From a virus: a DNA stretch of 62,651 nt. The stretch spans positions 1 to 62,651 of the IMG/VR virus record IMGVR_UViG_3300031999_000017; one strand, 5' to 3'. Shown in pieces: positions 46,801 through 52,673 of this stretch. The position numbers and the translations under genes were made by a program. The notes beneath the pieces are model-generated. The model ran no database searches and was not told where the DNA came from. It saw nothing but the letters and a program-made list of their open reading frames with translations. Numbering within the stretch: position 1 is the stretch's first letter; each line of letters opens with the position of its first letter.

Positions 46801-46948
46801 GAAGTTTAAAATGGGCCTTGAAAAGGTAGTAAGAGCGAAAGGAAAAGAAATTCCATCGCCAACTAAGGAGGAAGAATTGCAGAAAGAAATAGACGAGCAG
46901 AACGAACAAATAAGAAAAATGAGGGATGAACAAGAAAATCCAGAATAA
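31868..46948 (+). CDS. 5026-aa giant polyvalent virion protein
   Basis: One uninterrupted frame taking 24 percent of the window. In order: two KHKDGRIF repeats (residues about 36-116); a Pro/Thr-rich linker (to 190); a hydrophobic membrane-active stretch (about 728-822); small barrel modules starting VGDVV or GDII (about 1062, 1905, 2550); a ParB-like domain (about 2693-2887) with SGHHRYAAA at 2740; a GNAT-like domain (about 3138-3236) with RDSGIGT; a kinase-like domain (about 3273-3455); a degenerate zincin motif EEAGH (3501-3505); coiled coil (about 3965-4185); and a C-terminal hydrophobic domain (about 4285-4632) with PFVKIPANV. This is the layout of polyvalent proteins that are injected with phage DNA. 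No RNA polymerase motif was found. Confidence 0.85.
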   Translation: MTNEQPIQETEVIQTPTQTEAITEVLVDPIYKHKDGRIFTKNQLMTKMGLTEDRIKDGISKGMITQVGDTDDPTQQFKHKDGRIFSMKEFAAQGVTKDRVASGIEKGMIVPIEKKNQVATTKPPLETQKPEPPVSTTGAAAGASVSTTPPAEEKPVETPVATTPPPTPAVAPPPVEESKVDFSVAPAEKPAGIAQLQGPIEPVQSNIAVKNTDGQDQFAIITNPQAPLPSKEEAENYFNAPSKISDVNVFDNAAEYNKLKNAKTTKIVSSAGGGYETETPDEAAVKKANQIQQEGLDKKIDYDKVVKIGKQIDEYYTDPEENKKQKQDLSNLLLSGNKNQFDYYASQIAFNNELKKGLLGHFNTDETQRIIGNIVIPYQKLFETTTRTGPNGEQVIVAAQGDKIPGIQQVYNNLKNTLEIQNIENKEEILDNFRVIAARDIAFQAINHPEYVEADSLASTGLDENQIIGMRYVSSVVPEEIGKYRAALIPDEDIKDNWQAQTAKQQALKSLSQIGINIVSPLLNETLQDEIKNYNFNVNGLNKNYFYDQNPEDLKSFVTALNDQANSIDKLSKLSERLNTDYNNLNDDSKYGYANYYERQGLLQELTGQKHGFITQPLLKLGGAIYNTIATGIDIAKRPFLSDRDNEVNMATIMGKNIVLENELKVTQKNQMEKMPYAMTPEFEAAYNGIMNNKNLSDQDKENKVYDLIVDNPDGIQINPKGKESNLTLGSLWYGMTNLAADLAPYLAIEALTGGTATGGVAPSMLRKFSSSFIAAFTTGFHQSYLDAISRGSQNPYADAMRSATISSLAMATAGTPDIMRKIIGTKSVVGKMINKMTDKEILQVLRTEPKALSMFKKAYNFSGKVAEATWEGFKGGSKMVALTTAAQAINDEMYGDVRSLKEYVDGGKLEVLKFTLFGGITGGLTRGFTEKYGDLTKSVMFEAGANPKEFLEVLDLKIKNNEISKIDADQIRNNIELASKLYKSTYFGDSKGKPLDDASSRELLFLKMQEADIEKIITDRIPEELEKKLTNRLLNIKEKINDLRDGIEAPERKYRSIDVLTQGDIIAGDIIKNKEGIAGEVLQVNDNKTVVIKDIQTGEKFLWKPEDIAVKAPEPVAKTIPTFGPPTPRPTTPAPTTKQEEIVAPEPDSNIMVGDLIDKAGSYNGKKGVFYLDGQTVVFKEEGTSKEYDLGYINDIKDTPINQYGIQHEESVVSANEDGTFTIRGNTLRNGYSDPMQAINRDAEGNIMSVTLDMPNGTKRTFRGNVAEDLAYQIHLKEITKDNATAAEFEQFINEPEQQQQVNITAVPEATAEGTVAVNETVQRETLQPTVPATTEPIITGVEETELIRQAEPDARRMVDIEREFENRGYTIDTIEDNGIQIMDKDGEQVEGPEDLPKELRGLAAEYEALTAKLGDVSDVAREKALIEARKVTEVEAEVVEPETKQIERVTETRQIEVPKVNEVHVTRNTVNPIGVQGGNISSLHEDSRYIGTDLRQEYPELLKYNDGNLDTASAADLWKLAQLDHPNEYGFSVSRGAMQHEFETRGEQIFKELGFPTNPDALYKATYKGKIEKLSDILDHDNWWWSVADHADPVYDYNKELASKEAEIKQKETELSSITKKKDKDKANRLKWDIEDLQKEVELLKEGIAKGISRPMGDMPTSKQVELPKYTKTADKSKNPKSPNEVKWLPQFENRYGTTEVETRSFDNIQVTIEGSEDSGYKISANVLNEHGRVVIRHRYVSKKKYKTIEEAKSDTVRYVNEIIEKSEREDRQDIEMEQLQDRLPKGYTFERDYDYDKDEYEYELSKDGEIIFTVETPKEAENKINNKEYDAKQFGEIKLGEAKEIKEKTTETQRVFTAAELKENPDVLKENPEWYTVGYPNSFVGMSTNLAGLQGEGFNDPKVGDVVTFSGKEYVVRDIETGKKDPYKTSVSLLRVDKEGNILRQKDLSQKEQKEIASTEEEPTEIEAGDEIEFKTAQQNTTKGIKVEIPGLEGLDTILVQDGMTYEVYELTTGMKLADTENAMSPAEAVKTIANNIPSGMAEKILNKIYQSEEVNRYKIAGEKPGIAIMNESPAYKAFREQKIAEEENRPFLLDEKTRNEFLNLAEQAKSEGLDIAEKSLITLANTRQGAIAETPYTIERAKELLENYRKKKDLEERRLQNIPYPEKDIEKREITEDALIRAMQQGYKRDRWNKLPEEIKKAALEAWRKEAAIYNKYGYYPSTFTGGETFFGTTLTLGRYIGATLSKDASKREGKIKEDLRIMQENFKRIDEIYKQEGFDVLKAPEGQTAKPLTITEPEIPVEAQNAFNRIKNRQKKAAAPIETEEAIKVNDEEKILTLKEKNKITTTINELEFADDNGNTRHSELVNTIKLLKNQNEINKLQKRENFTTTELITHLYSDLIAIPKENRTKEHNNFIKKVNEIVSSEQAKTEVVNFAPFDAAGDLAENIKKLSSTELPQQKTIEQLRADEQAEYDAMPDPNDKVERKRIYDKYDELITPLLKETPITETTSPAVEQSQADYFKDLIKEEKQQNKELRKKFNEPDTLEVGDVVVDNANGRGGYENRVIRNVIKNENGSYRIVWQKTDNYKKGDAGIYETVMTKMTIGSERTGFNTLWSMSDAKAHNESLPEIPKEKRIGYIKEPYLAKIKAESKQAVLSSDVRTTPAKSLSLDEQRFQNRNDVTGKTLLVSDMISNREKNPESFDRVETIANNWKSAEQDPIHVWTDPKDGKTYVLSGHHRYAAALKAGIKDVKTIDRTKDFTEAQAIKFAREEANTNRAMETPLERAKALRIKRERGDSKEEINKFLSAEGKNASYINNLSSLSPNGKTMKMVEQFGSSPDKQTQKESEQRADWIGEARRTIAGLTDAHENEMFDFLFDKNKSKRVTTKADFLQKVRASVKPLTPEEPLNISRFEYKTQGESVYEEEVNSIKDQLAERQNKINEINGRFNNPNAKDYISTESANYAEARKVADAKIAGIEAERKALQKQLETVYSNKSKYTGGPSSGTLFSYRETRPEDFEDYVEGVTDMINESPEKTLQQVQAEVANYFDDHTPAFKKLIEQAYNEAKNNVTGRIVKTEVLQKLNKGFLKIGSTIFDNEQQLIAKARQLSGSRFSALDQTGRTPLEFSKDLEKQYGVKVDFLGSLEGGDLTLSRIEVPKELRDSGIGTKVMEDIINYADNNGKRIVLTPSKDFGATSVGRLKDFYSRFGFVENKGKSKDFSTKEAMYRNPQTPKQTFAEKSQTAGFETRDGKPIGFNYDTDQVARERFDFSKLKKIGEGSDRIVFDLGNGKVLKVAKTARGLEQNIYEGDGYLGFIPDVYERGLNYVVTDNIPRIKGTDLVPIHDIETGQEIGTVPAAEMFKDLKKFHQGDFDRHNSELQTILEKYGFGDVNGYELLYGDFNAARNWGYKDGKPYLIDAGTLGGVEMLKKYRGVKNLSDPDFRKIYYESRQLKKQYVDADKYTKFHYDENGEILGFTHGGHIYLNGQKITAKTTMEEAGHIWINHARETNSSLYNAGLKKVLNSQYLKDVNASEFYRKEALKQGKEGSKAYNDYMQEEALAKAISDEGAKFVTDAQRISFKDWVSKMWDNVMKAFGIRDLTPDQVAKLSLKDFAKMAAADVFAEGKPEAKAEPVVPEVKPAPKGQENVTVTTTVQNPEGERVTRTETIPTKNTYLYEGTEERQRGLYTHLMEADSVSQETKNALKKNGITYQAANNAQAELMAEDILKTYNTRDALQIARGSDVHASVRSAIFAKLIDAAYVREMRAKTPEEKMRAAQQWKDLVTEYANQLTAGGQFTAYAAHFYRTSPMGFIMKENADREARFNEWSKGKEKTLEELWSEINATAEGRSLVNLEVKKAREAEREAERKVRDKKIDDFFDKLKINPKNTYGFIIPLGVLNPVIDTMKLAVKAGDRVADVVQRAIEQISDKVGNSWDKEAFRKDYEEMLTGVVGKVTKESDEATQLRKRLEGLEKQIADLKEKIGKGGEAGKKKEIKFSGNPEVQKLIEERDQLKKENEDLLKNAKAGKYSDEAKIKAAKEAVLKSIEETKRKIIDNDLSIKKKEGPTDAELTAHREEQKRLRKELEDMRKEAQEGKYDPVEMAKAEAKRKQARIDELNRRINENDFSAEKEKMQKQKTALDDELAETKRRYDEAKKQSPEYKEKKSKQFLDRLRKRLEGLSERQRNEIVQRSLKQITEAGGLNYEEFRKIVAESMGYKDLTPAEVAEVEALTKTINSVDDAEDALVANPTEANLKALDKARQDAMTAGLKLYNKTHRQADIPRTFGSLITGSLLGTVTLGKNIIQNVVMQATMRVPKALIIQPSESALVWLGNRFSNSKAFNPSANIFTAQKGYFKGAGRGIKRGWFNFYKGTQERDYFGKISYQSTLAPRVAVKDLKLHFSGQKPLTKTELTERMIRATLGWQPDFILRAMGFGDRPFRWAAEGAAAIQIAKLELKLADENEINAFMYAPKKFAYKTLVDQGIPKDEALLRAAEIEDRIINAGSKAVLEEENVLSRISKYLDQGLSTKKDDSKLKQIAFGAASILKTATFPFVKIPANVYWQMFKVANPEVALLQGLYHGGKAFIDAKGGDKAEAKKQYEYLKDNLATAVLGYGVMIAVSSLVANGYVRPENDDETKAREREGEKPYEKGNQLNWGRMMGGEDYWIDLSWFGPIGTTMGVQAKIQEQNRRKQLKGETVDTSWAGDFEDRFTVAEMESLNQLVYDQAGRTIGAIKGGENGLKVWAINSMNTGMNIITGATYTQMSKAMLPVVPRLKAEGVMEEFKNNQQQRNVLYRRYSGMPPTRVSIWGDPIKQDTSFWGVVSNMLGFQETDAHQFGAILYYDAQRTGDTRFFPTAVTDKVTVDGVEIKLTQDQKDELATYIGQARKMLVGSFVYDCALPYEVPVKGQPAKKLKYNDKDMTDADKIHALEKIYNYGKEIGFAQFQKAHKEFAPAELTPSQLGAQIKREVYDEKFKMGLEKVVRAKGKEIPSPTKEEELQKEIDEQNEQIRKMRDEQENPE

Positions 46949-46952
46949 TAAT

Positions 46953-46960
46953 TATATTTG
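46953..46960 (+). promoter_or_regulatory. -7 box before tail-fibre genes
   Basis: A perfect TATATTTG right after the giant gene and 16 bases before the next ATG. No TTG is found at the expected -33 distance, so it is a weak promoter prediction, but it sits exactly where a separate tail-fibre transcript would start. Confidence 0.4.
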
Positions 46961-46976
46961 CTAAACATCTAACAAC

Positions 46977-47519
46977 ATGCCATTTTCACAAAATTTTTCA
47001 GTAGCGCAAACACCTGCAAATCCTGCATATGTAATCATTACAGATACAAGTACACCTCCAAATGATTATGCAACATACAATATAGATTCCAGAAGGATTT
47101 ATATCAAAGATAATTTTGGAAACTTTATAGTGCCAGCGGGAACTACAACTAATTATATTAATTGGCCATTACTTGACAATCCAATATCATTAAATATTTT
47201 AACTCAAGACCTTGCAGTAAACATAGAAGTTGAATGGAGAGATTCTACTGCTCTGCCAATTAATCAAGTTCTTTATAGTTTAGATAATAATTATTGTTTT
47301 TCTGAATACAACAAGCAATTTTTATATTACTTGATTCAACTTCAAGCACACAATTACAACATTATTCAAGACAATAATTATTGGGGTAATGTAGGAATAT
47401 TTTGGGCAAATATTATTGGAGCAATCAATGCAGTTGAAATAGGGGATGATATTGCCGCATCACAAGCGTGTTTGAATAGAGCAACATTTATGGCACAAAA
47501 CCAAGCTAATTTCTTTTAA
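46977..47519 (+). CDS. tail-fibre-region protein
   Basis: A 180-aa protein with a beta-sandwich N-terminal half (MPFSQNFSVAQTPANPAYVIITDTSTPPNDY...RRIYIKDNFGNF) and a helical C-terminal half (YYLIQLQAHNYNIIQDNNYWGNVGIFWANIIGAI). I associate this pair of domains with small tail-associated proteins of Bacteroidota phages, usually upstream of fibres. It may link fibre to tail. Next gene begins two bases after its stop. Confidence 0.6.
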   Translation: MPFSQNFSVAQTPANPAYVIITDTSTPPNDYATYNIDSRRIYIKDNFGNFIVPAGTTTNYINWPLLDNPISLNILTQDLAVNIEVEWRDSTALPINQVLYSLDNNYCFSEYNKQFLYYLIQLQAHNYNIIQDNNYWGNVGIFWANIIGAINAVEIGDDIAASQACLNRATFMAQNQANFF

Positions 47520-47521
47520 TT

Positions 47522-48061
47522 ATGGCGCAATTAAGCATAAATGAAATAATTGAATTAGGGGACATTAGTGTTCCTCTTTCAGCTAATTACCAAGCAAAAG
47601 GGAATTTGTTTGGTAAGAGATTAGCATTTACTGCACCGCAAACAATTGCATTAGTTACAGATGCTTTAAGATGGCAATGGGCATCGTTCCCAGATATTTC
47701 AGAGATAGCAGCAACATCTACAATAACAATAGATACTATTGGAGATACAGGTCAAACTATAACAGTAACAGTTAATGATCCATTACAAGGTACGGTTACG
47801 CTAGGCAGTTATACTTTAACGGATAGCGATACTACTCCAGATATTATTGCTACTAACTTAGCTGCATCATTGGGGTTAAATACAAATCATTTTAGTATAT
47901 CTGTAGCAACCAATTTAATAACATTAACCGCTCCCGCTGGAGATGGCGCACTTATAAATGGCATATCACCAATTTGCACAATTACTCAAGTAGGGTTTTT
48001 GTCAACACAATTAAATGATAGAATTATCACACAAAACAACTTAAACATTATAACACAATAG
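47522..48061 (+). CDS. tail-fibre-region beta protein
   Basis: A 179-aa protein rich in Thr, Ile and Ala: ITIDTIGDTGQTITVTVNDPLQGTVTLGSYTLTDSDTTPDIIATNLAASL is a clear repeating beta structure with a short helix. It lies in a run of closely spaced fibre-type genes. A baseplate or fibre-connecting role is likely; no family assigned. Confidence 0.6.
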   Translation: MAQLSINEIIELGDISVPLSANYQAKGNLFGKRLAFTAPQTIALVTDALRWQWASFPDISEIAATSTITIDTIGDTGQTITVTVNDPLQGTVTLGSYTLTDSDTTPDIIATNLAASLGLNTNHFSISVATNLITLTAPAGDGALINGISPICTITQVGFLSTQLNDRIITQNNLNIITQ

Positions 48062-48063
48062 TT

Positions 48064-48771
48064 ATGGCAAATATTCAAATAAATCAATTACCAGCAGCTA
48101 CATTACCATTAAGCGGTACTGAATTATTACCAGCAGACCAAGGCGCTGCAACAGTTCAAATAGCCGTTACCGATATAGTTAGTTTAGTAAACTCTAATGC
48201 TGTATTAAATACATTAGGAACACCACAAGTAATATCTGATATTTTAGCCAACAGACCGGGTAGCACAATGATTGGAACTATATTTGTATCAACAGATAGT
48301 CCTTATACAATTTATCAATATAATGGCGCAGCTTGGAATACTCTTGCTGGTACTTTGCAATCTATAAGTAGTAGCACACTTGATGTTGATCTTGCTGCTC
48401 CACAAGCCCCTGTAATAAACTTGCCATATACAAGATATTTAGCAACAGTAAGTCAATCGGGAGCTTCAGATCCTACACTTAATGTATTAGAAAACACAAC
48501 ACCATTTGTATTTACATTTACAAGGGGATCACAAGGCTTTTACGGTTCAAATACAATAACTCAAGATATTACAAAAATTGCAGTTAGGTGTACTCCGGGA
48601 GGAACGTGTCCAGTTGGAATATGTATATTTGTTGATATAGTAACAAGCGGCCCAACTTTATCATTAACATTAGCAAGTTTTGCTAATTATGTATCTGGCC
48701 CAATATCTTCATATGGTGCATATGATGGACTTTTGATAAATGCTCTGTTAGAAATTTTAATTTATCCATAA
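48064..48771 (+). CDS. tail-fibre-like protein
   Basis: A 235-aa protein starting MANIQINQLPAATLPLSGTELLPADQGAATVQIAVTDIVSLV. The INQLPAA.....GTELLPADQG..T.....DI pattern is a well-known opening of phage tail-fibre and tail-spike proteins. A YQYNGAAWNTLAG segment follows, typical of fibre shafts. The C-terminal 130 residues are beta-rich. Probably a minor fibre or fibre base. Confidence 0.75.
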   Translation: MANIQINQLPAATLPLSGTELLPADQGAATVQIAVTDIVSLVNSNAVLNTLGTPQVISDILANRPGSTMIGTIFVSTDSPYTIYQYNGAAWNTLAGTLQSISSSTLDVDLAAPQAPVINLPYTRYLATVSQSGASDPTLNVLENTTPFVFTFTRGSQGFYGSNTITQDITKIAVRCTPGGTCPVGICIFVDIVTSGPTLSLTLASFANYVSGPISSYGAYDGLLINALLEILIYP

Positions 48772-48780
48772 TAAATAAAA

Positions 48781-49200
48781 ATGCCACTACAAGTAACAAC
48801 AACACCATTTACCGGAGGCGTAACTTCTTTTACTAATGTAGGAGCAAGAGGCGTTGCTAATTATTTATATTGGCTATGCGGTAAATTTCAAATAGAAGGA
48901 CAATATATAATAATGGGAGTTGGAGGTGGTACTGTACTTCCTATAAATCCAACCACGTTCCCTAATCCAATAGAATTTGAGGTAACTGGAACATCATATA
49001 TGATAAACGGACAAAGCACTAAAACAATAACAGAATTTAAAAATTATAATTTATTGTTTGTTAGAAATAATGTTCCTCAATCAATAATAAATATGGGAGG
49101 CGGATCATCTTATTTTTCTTGGAATAAAATAACAGGAGTATTTACTTGTTATCCTGCGGCAGTAAGTGGAGAGTTATTCCAATTATACCCTTTTATTTAA
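48781..49200 (+). CDS. small receptor-binding or fibre-cap candidate
   Basis: A 139-aa beta-rich protein (FTGGVTSFTNVGARGVANYLYWLCGKFQIEGQYIIMGVGGGTVLP...). Compact, Gly- and aromatic-rich, located immediately before the large fibre gene. Such a protein could cap or bind a fibre. Function inferred from neighbours. Confidence 0.55.
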   Translation: MPLQVTTTPFTGGVTSFTNVGARGVANYLYWLCGKFQIEGQYIIMGVGGGTVLPINPTTFPNPIEFEVTGTSYMINGQSTKTITEFKNYNLLFVRNNVPQSIINMGGGSSYFSWNKITGVFTCYPAAVSGELFQLYPFI

Positions 49201-49205
49201 TTTAT

Positions 49206-52175
49206 ATGAAAAAAGTAGTTTTAGTTTTGATTTTGATTTTTGGATTATTGACTGGGTACTCCCAACAGTACCCGGTCAATCAATTCATTGGAGCGCCTAA
49301 TACATTGGTAACTTCTAAAGGAGCATTTAAAACAGATAGTGCATTAATACTTCCTGTATTTACTGATACTTCAAAAGCCAACATTTCCCCATATATAAAA
49401 AACTATGCAGGAACTTTAATCAGAGTTGGCGATAGTTTATATGTTAGAAGCAATGATATTAGTAAATGGTTATTGCTTGGAAGCGGTGGTGGTGGTGGAT
49501 TAGATTCCATTACTGCTAATAATGGATTGACTGCAAATACAACAAGTAATGTACAATTAGGTGGTACATTAATTCAACCAACTTCCATATTAACAAATGC
49601 TAATGAATTTACTATTGAAAGAGGAGCAAATGGCAACACATTGCAAGTAGTAAACTCAAGCACAGGAGTTAGTAATGATAAAACAGCTTTATACGCAACT
49701 AGTACGGATGGAAATGCTGGGGAGTTCTTAGCAGGAAATACATTAATTGCAAATAATGCTGTACAGGGAGTAGTAAAAATAACAAGAACTACAAGCCTTC
49801 CGCCTTCCCCTAACTATAATGAAATAGGCGGAGCTATTGATTTTATTAATCCAACTGTCAATGGTCTTTTTTCTCCAGCTATTGCATACACAAACAGAAT
49901 AGCATCAAGATGGGAAAACTCGGTTTCAGATCCAATAAATAGCTCTTATGCAAAATCTAGGTTTGAATTATACGGATATAAAAACGGTGCAATAAGAAAC
50001 TTAGCGATGGTAGGTGATGGTAGATTAATTTTAGACCAATATGGTGCAGGTTTGTTTGAAGGAACACCTGTGTATAAATTAGGAGTTGATGCAAGTGGAA
50101 ACGTAATAGAAGATACAACAAGTAGTGGCGGTGGTGGTACTGTTACATCAGTTGCTACTGGATATGGTTTGTCTGGGGGAACTATTACTAATACAGGTAC
50201 ATTGATTGCTGATACAAGTGTAAGCGGTTTGTCTGGGAAGTATTTGCGATTAACTGATACGGCTACTATGCTTACTCCATACACACGAGGTTCTGGACTA
50301 GCTACAAGGGTTGCATTTTGGGGTGGTTCTCGTTCATTAACGTATACATCTAATATAGCAATAGATGCTAGTAACCCAGCATTTCCAGCATTACAAGTTA
50401 GTGATGGTACAGCGCAAAGGTCTTTTTTAACTCCAACCTCTAGCGGCACTCAAAATACTGCTAATGATTATGCTATTACAACTACAAGCGGCTCTACTCC
50501 GTTTTTTAATGCTCATAATGGAACTACTAATAGAGAGAGTAGGCTTTATCCTACAAAAATTCAGTTTACAAACTTATCTACTAGTGGATTCGTTAATCTA
50601 AATAGTCCAATATCTTATAATAATACAAATGATACTTTGCCAAATGCCTCTGGAGTATTAGCAATATCAGTAAACAATGTAAAAGCAGATAGTTCTGGTA
50701 ATATTACATTAACAACAGGTGGCACAGGAACAGTTACAAGTATTACTCAAGGATATGGAATTACTAATTCCCCTAACCCAATAGTATCAACAGGTACAGT
50801 AACAGTAGATACTAGTACAGGTGGATTGTCTGGGAAGTACTTGCGATTAACAGATAGTAGCTCTATGCTTAGTCCATATCTCAGAAAGATAGACACTACT
50901 AATAGATTTGTTAACAATATTTCCCGAACACTAGGAAAAGATTCAATAATATTTAATATTGGTTCTACAAGATATGCGATAAAGGATAGTGTGGGAACTA
51001 ATCCAGCTCCTGTAGGTTATTATGGGGCGTTCTCTGATACTTTAAATCAATTAGCAACTGTAATTAATACAGGCTATCCTATGGAATTTAAAGTAAATGA
51101 TATTACGCCAAATGGTGTTACAATCGCAAGTAATTCAAGAATTACATTTGCAAATTCAGGCATTTATAATTTACAATGGTCTGCTCAATTTACATCAAGC
51201 GATAATGCTGAAGCTGATGTTTCTATTTGGTTGCGTAAAAATGGGACAGATGTTGCAGGTAGTAGGGGATTAGTCGCAGTACCAAAAAAAATAGGTTCAA
51301 CTAATGGTCATGCTTTACCGTCATGGAATTTTGTGTTAAATGTAGCATCGGGGGAATATTATGAATTTGTATGGAGTACCGCAAATTTAAATGTCTTTAT
51401 TGAAGCATTGCCTATAACTGCATTTTCTCCATCAACGGCATCAGCAATTCTAACTGTTACTCAACAAAGTGGGATAATGGCAGGTACAGGCATTACTGCT
51501 ATAAATTCCCTTACAGGAGCAGCACAGACAATAGTTGCAGGCACAAGTGGGACTGATTTTGCAGTATCTTCTACAGGAACTACACATACCTTAAATCTCC
51601 CAGATGCATCTGCATCTAACAGAGGTGCATTAACATCAGCTAATTGGACTACATTCAATAATAAAATAGGAGCATCAGATACCTCTGTATTTCAAAGAAA
51701 AAACATTGCTGCTTATTCGTTTCAAGCTAACAATACAGCATCGTCAGCTAATGTAACTACTCAGACTTTTACAGATGTTGCAGAACAGAGTATGGCTAAT
51801 ACAATATCATTTACAGCGGGAGCTGCCCCAACGGGATTAACATCAGCAAACTACTCATGGACACAGGTGGGTAAAACAGTAACTGTAAACTTCAATGCTA
51901 TATATACTACACCCGGGACAACTATTAGTTCATTATTTTTTAATTTACCATCTGATTTACCTGCTCCATTAGTGCCTACGGGTTGGAGTGGCGCAAGTGC
52001 ATATCTTTATAATGGCTCGGCAGCAGTATTCACAACATCTATCTTACAAAATAATATTTTAGCTACATCATTTATTAGAAGAAATGCAGCGAATACAGCG
52101 TATGAATTAGGATATAATGGTGCATCTGCAACAGCAAGAGGATTTAAGTTTACCTTAATTTACAAAGCACAATAA
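49206..52175 (+). CDS. large tail fibre with N-terminal signal peptide
   Basis: A 989-aa fibre. Starting at ATG 49206, residues 1-22 (MKKVVLVLILIFGLLTGYSQ...) form a Bacteroidota-type signal peptide, odd for a virion protein. Then ITANNGLTANTTSNVQLGGTL, a fibre repeat shared with 21674; two copies of GYGLSGG/GYGI...LSGKYLRLTDTATML (about residues 312-365 and 509-560); a jelly-roll part (about 600-755) with SGIYNLQWSAQF and VSIWLRKNG; LTSANWTTFNNKIG (about 808), another common fibre motif; and a C-terminal beta domain. It probably binds the host receptor. An earlier in-frame ATG at 49146 lies inside the preceding gene and is disfavoured. Confidence 0.8.
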   Translation: MKKVVLVLILIFGLLTGYSQQYPVNQFIGAPNTLVTSKGAFKTDSALILPVFTDTSKANISPYIKNYAGTLIRVGDSLYVRSNDISKWLLLGSGGGGGLDSITANNGLTANTTSNVQLGGTLIQPTSILTNANEFTIERGANGNTLQVVNSSTGVSNDKTALYATSTDGNAGEFLAGNTLIANNAVQGVVKITRTTSLPPSPNYNEIGGAIDFINPTVNGLFSPAIAYTNRIASRWENSVSDPINSSYAKSRFELYGYKNGAIRNLAMVGDGRLILDQYGAGLFEGTPVYKLGVDASGNVIEDTTSSGGGGTVTSVATGYGLSGGTITNTGTLIADTSVSGLSGKYLRLTDTATMLTPYTRGSGLATRVAFWGGSRSLTYTSNIAIDASNPAFPALQVSDGTAQRSFLTPTSSGTQNTANDYAITTTSGSTPFFNAHNGTTNRESRLYPTKIQFTNLSTSGFVNLNSPISYNNTNDTLPNASGVLAISVNNVKADSSGNITLTTGGTGTVTSITQGYGITNSPNPIVSTGTVTVDTSTGGLSGKYLRLTDSSSMLSPYLRKIDTTNRFVNNISRTLGKDSIIFNIGSTRYAIKDSVGTNPAPVGYYGAFSDTLNQLATVINTGYPMEFKVNDITPNGVTIASNSRITFANSGIYNLQWSAQFTSSDNAEADVSIWLRKNGTDVAGSRGLVAVPKKIGSTNGHALPSWNFVLNVASGEYYEFVWSTANLNVFIEALPITAFSPSTASAILTVTQQSGIMAGTGITAINSLTGAAQTIVAGTSGTDFAVSSTGTTHTLNLPDASASNRGALTSANWTTFNNKIGASDTSVFQRKNIAAYSFQANNTASSANVTTQTFTDVAEQSMANTISFTAGAAPTGLTSANYSWTQVGKTVTVNFNAIYTTPGTTISSLFFNLPSDLPAPLVPTGWSGASAYLYNGSAAVFTTSILQNNILATSFIRRNAANTAYELGYNGASATARGFKFTLIYKAQ

Positions 52176-52351
52176 TGAAACACATCAGACAGATTAGTAG
52201 TGTAGAGACAAATACCTATACGGTTGTGAAAACTGAAGATTGGAATCAGCCACTTGAGCAGCATCCATCTGTAGTTGAACATCCAGAATTATTTGAAGTA
52301 TCTGAACAAGAATTGCCATCTTATATTCAGTATGTAATTTATCAATCGTAA
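52175..52351 (+). CDS. small hypothetical protein after tail fibre
   Basis: A 58-aa acidic protein, MKHIRQISSVETNTYTVVKTEDWNQPLEQHP...IQYVIYQS, whose ATG overlaps the stop of the fibre gene (TAATG). The tight join supports translation. Some phages have a short fibre chaperone in this place, but nothing in the sequence shows such a role. Confidence 0.55.
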   Translation: MKHIRQISSVETNTYTVVKTEDWNQPLEQHPSVVEHPELFEVSEQELPSYIQYVIYQS

Positions 52352-52398
52352 TTAATAGTAGTCATTACATTACGCAACCATTGAGCTTTTATCCACCA

Positions 52399-52431
52399 TT
52401 GGCTTCAATATTCAATTTCAATATATCTTTG
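52399..52431 (+). promoter_or_regulatory. predicted promoter of lysis genes
   Basis: TTG (52399-52401) and TATCTTTG (52424-52431) are separated by 22 bases, within the range of Bacteroidota promoters. A TTACGCA site lies at 52370-52376. Transcription would start near 52438 and cover the holin, spanin and endolysin genes. Confidence 0.55.
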
Positions 52432-52489
52432 TGTTGGTAAGGCATAGTATTTGTTACAATTATAGCAGATCCTATTTAAAAACCTATAT

Positions 52490-52672
52490 ATGAAAACACT
52501 ATATTCAGATGCAATAGATTGGGTAAGTATAAAATTAAATGCAATTTGCCTAGTTGGATTTTTTACTGGTTCAAGTGCAATAGCCACATTAACAATAATA
52601 GCTACCCTTACCACTATAGCTTATAACTCAATAAGAATTTATAAAGAAATTAAAAACCCAAAAAAATACTAA
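52490..52672 (+). CDS. small membrane protein, holin candidate
   Basis: A 60-aa protein with one long or two short membrane segments (LNAICLVGFFTGSSAIATLTIIATLTTIAY, about residues 17-46) and a basic C-terminal tail (IRIYKEIKNPKKY). It opens the lysis cassette behind its own promoter. Size and layout fit a class II/III holin or an antiholin partner of the next gene. Two bases separate it from that gene. Confidence 0.6.
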   Translation: MKTLYSDAIDWVSIKLNAICLVGFFTGSSAIATLTIIATLTTIAYNSIRIYKEIKNPKKY

Positions 52673-52673
52673 C

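Noticed and set aside
31868-46948. Giant protein as a virion RNA polymerase, as in N4 or crAss-like phages
   Set aside because: Size and position fit, but I found no polymerase active-site motif such as DxDxD in a suitable context; the recognised domains are ParB-, GNAT- and kinase-like.
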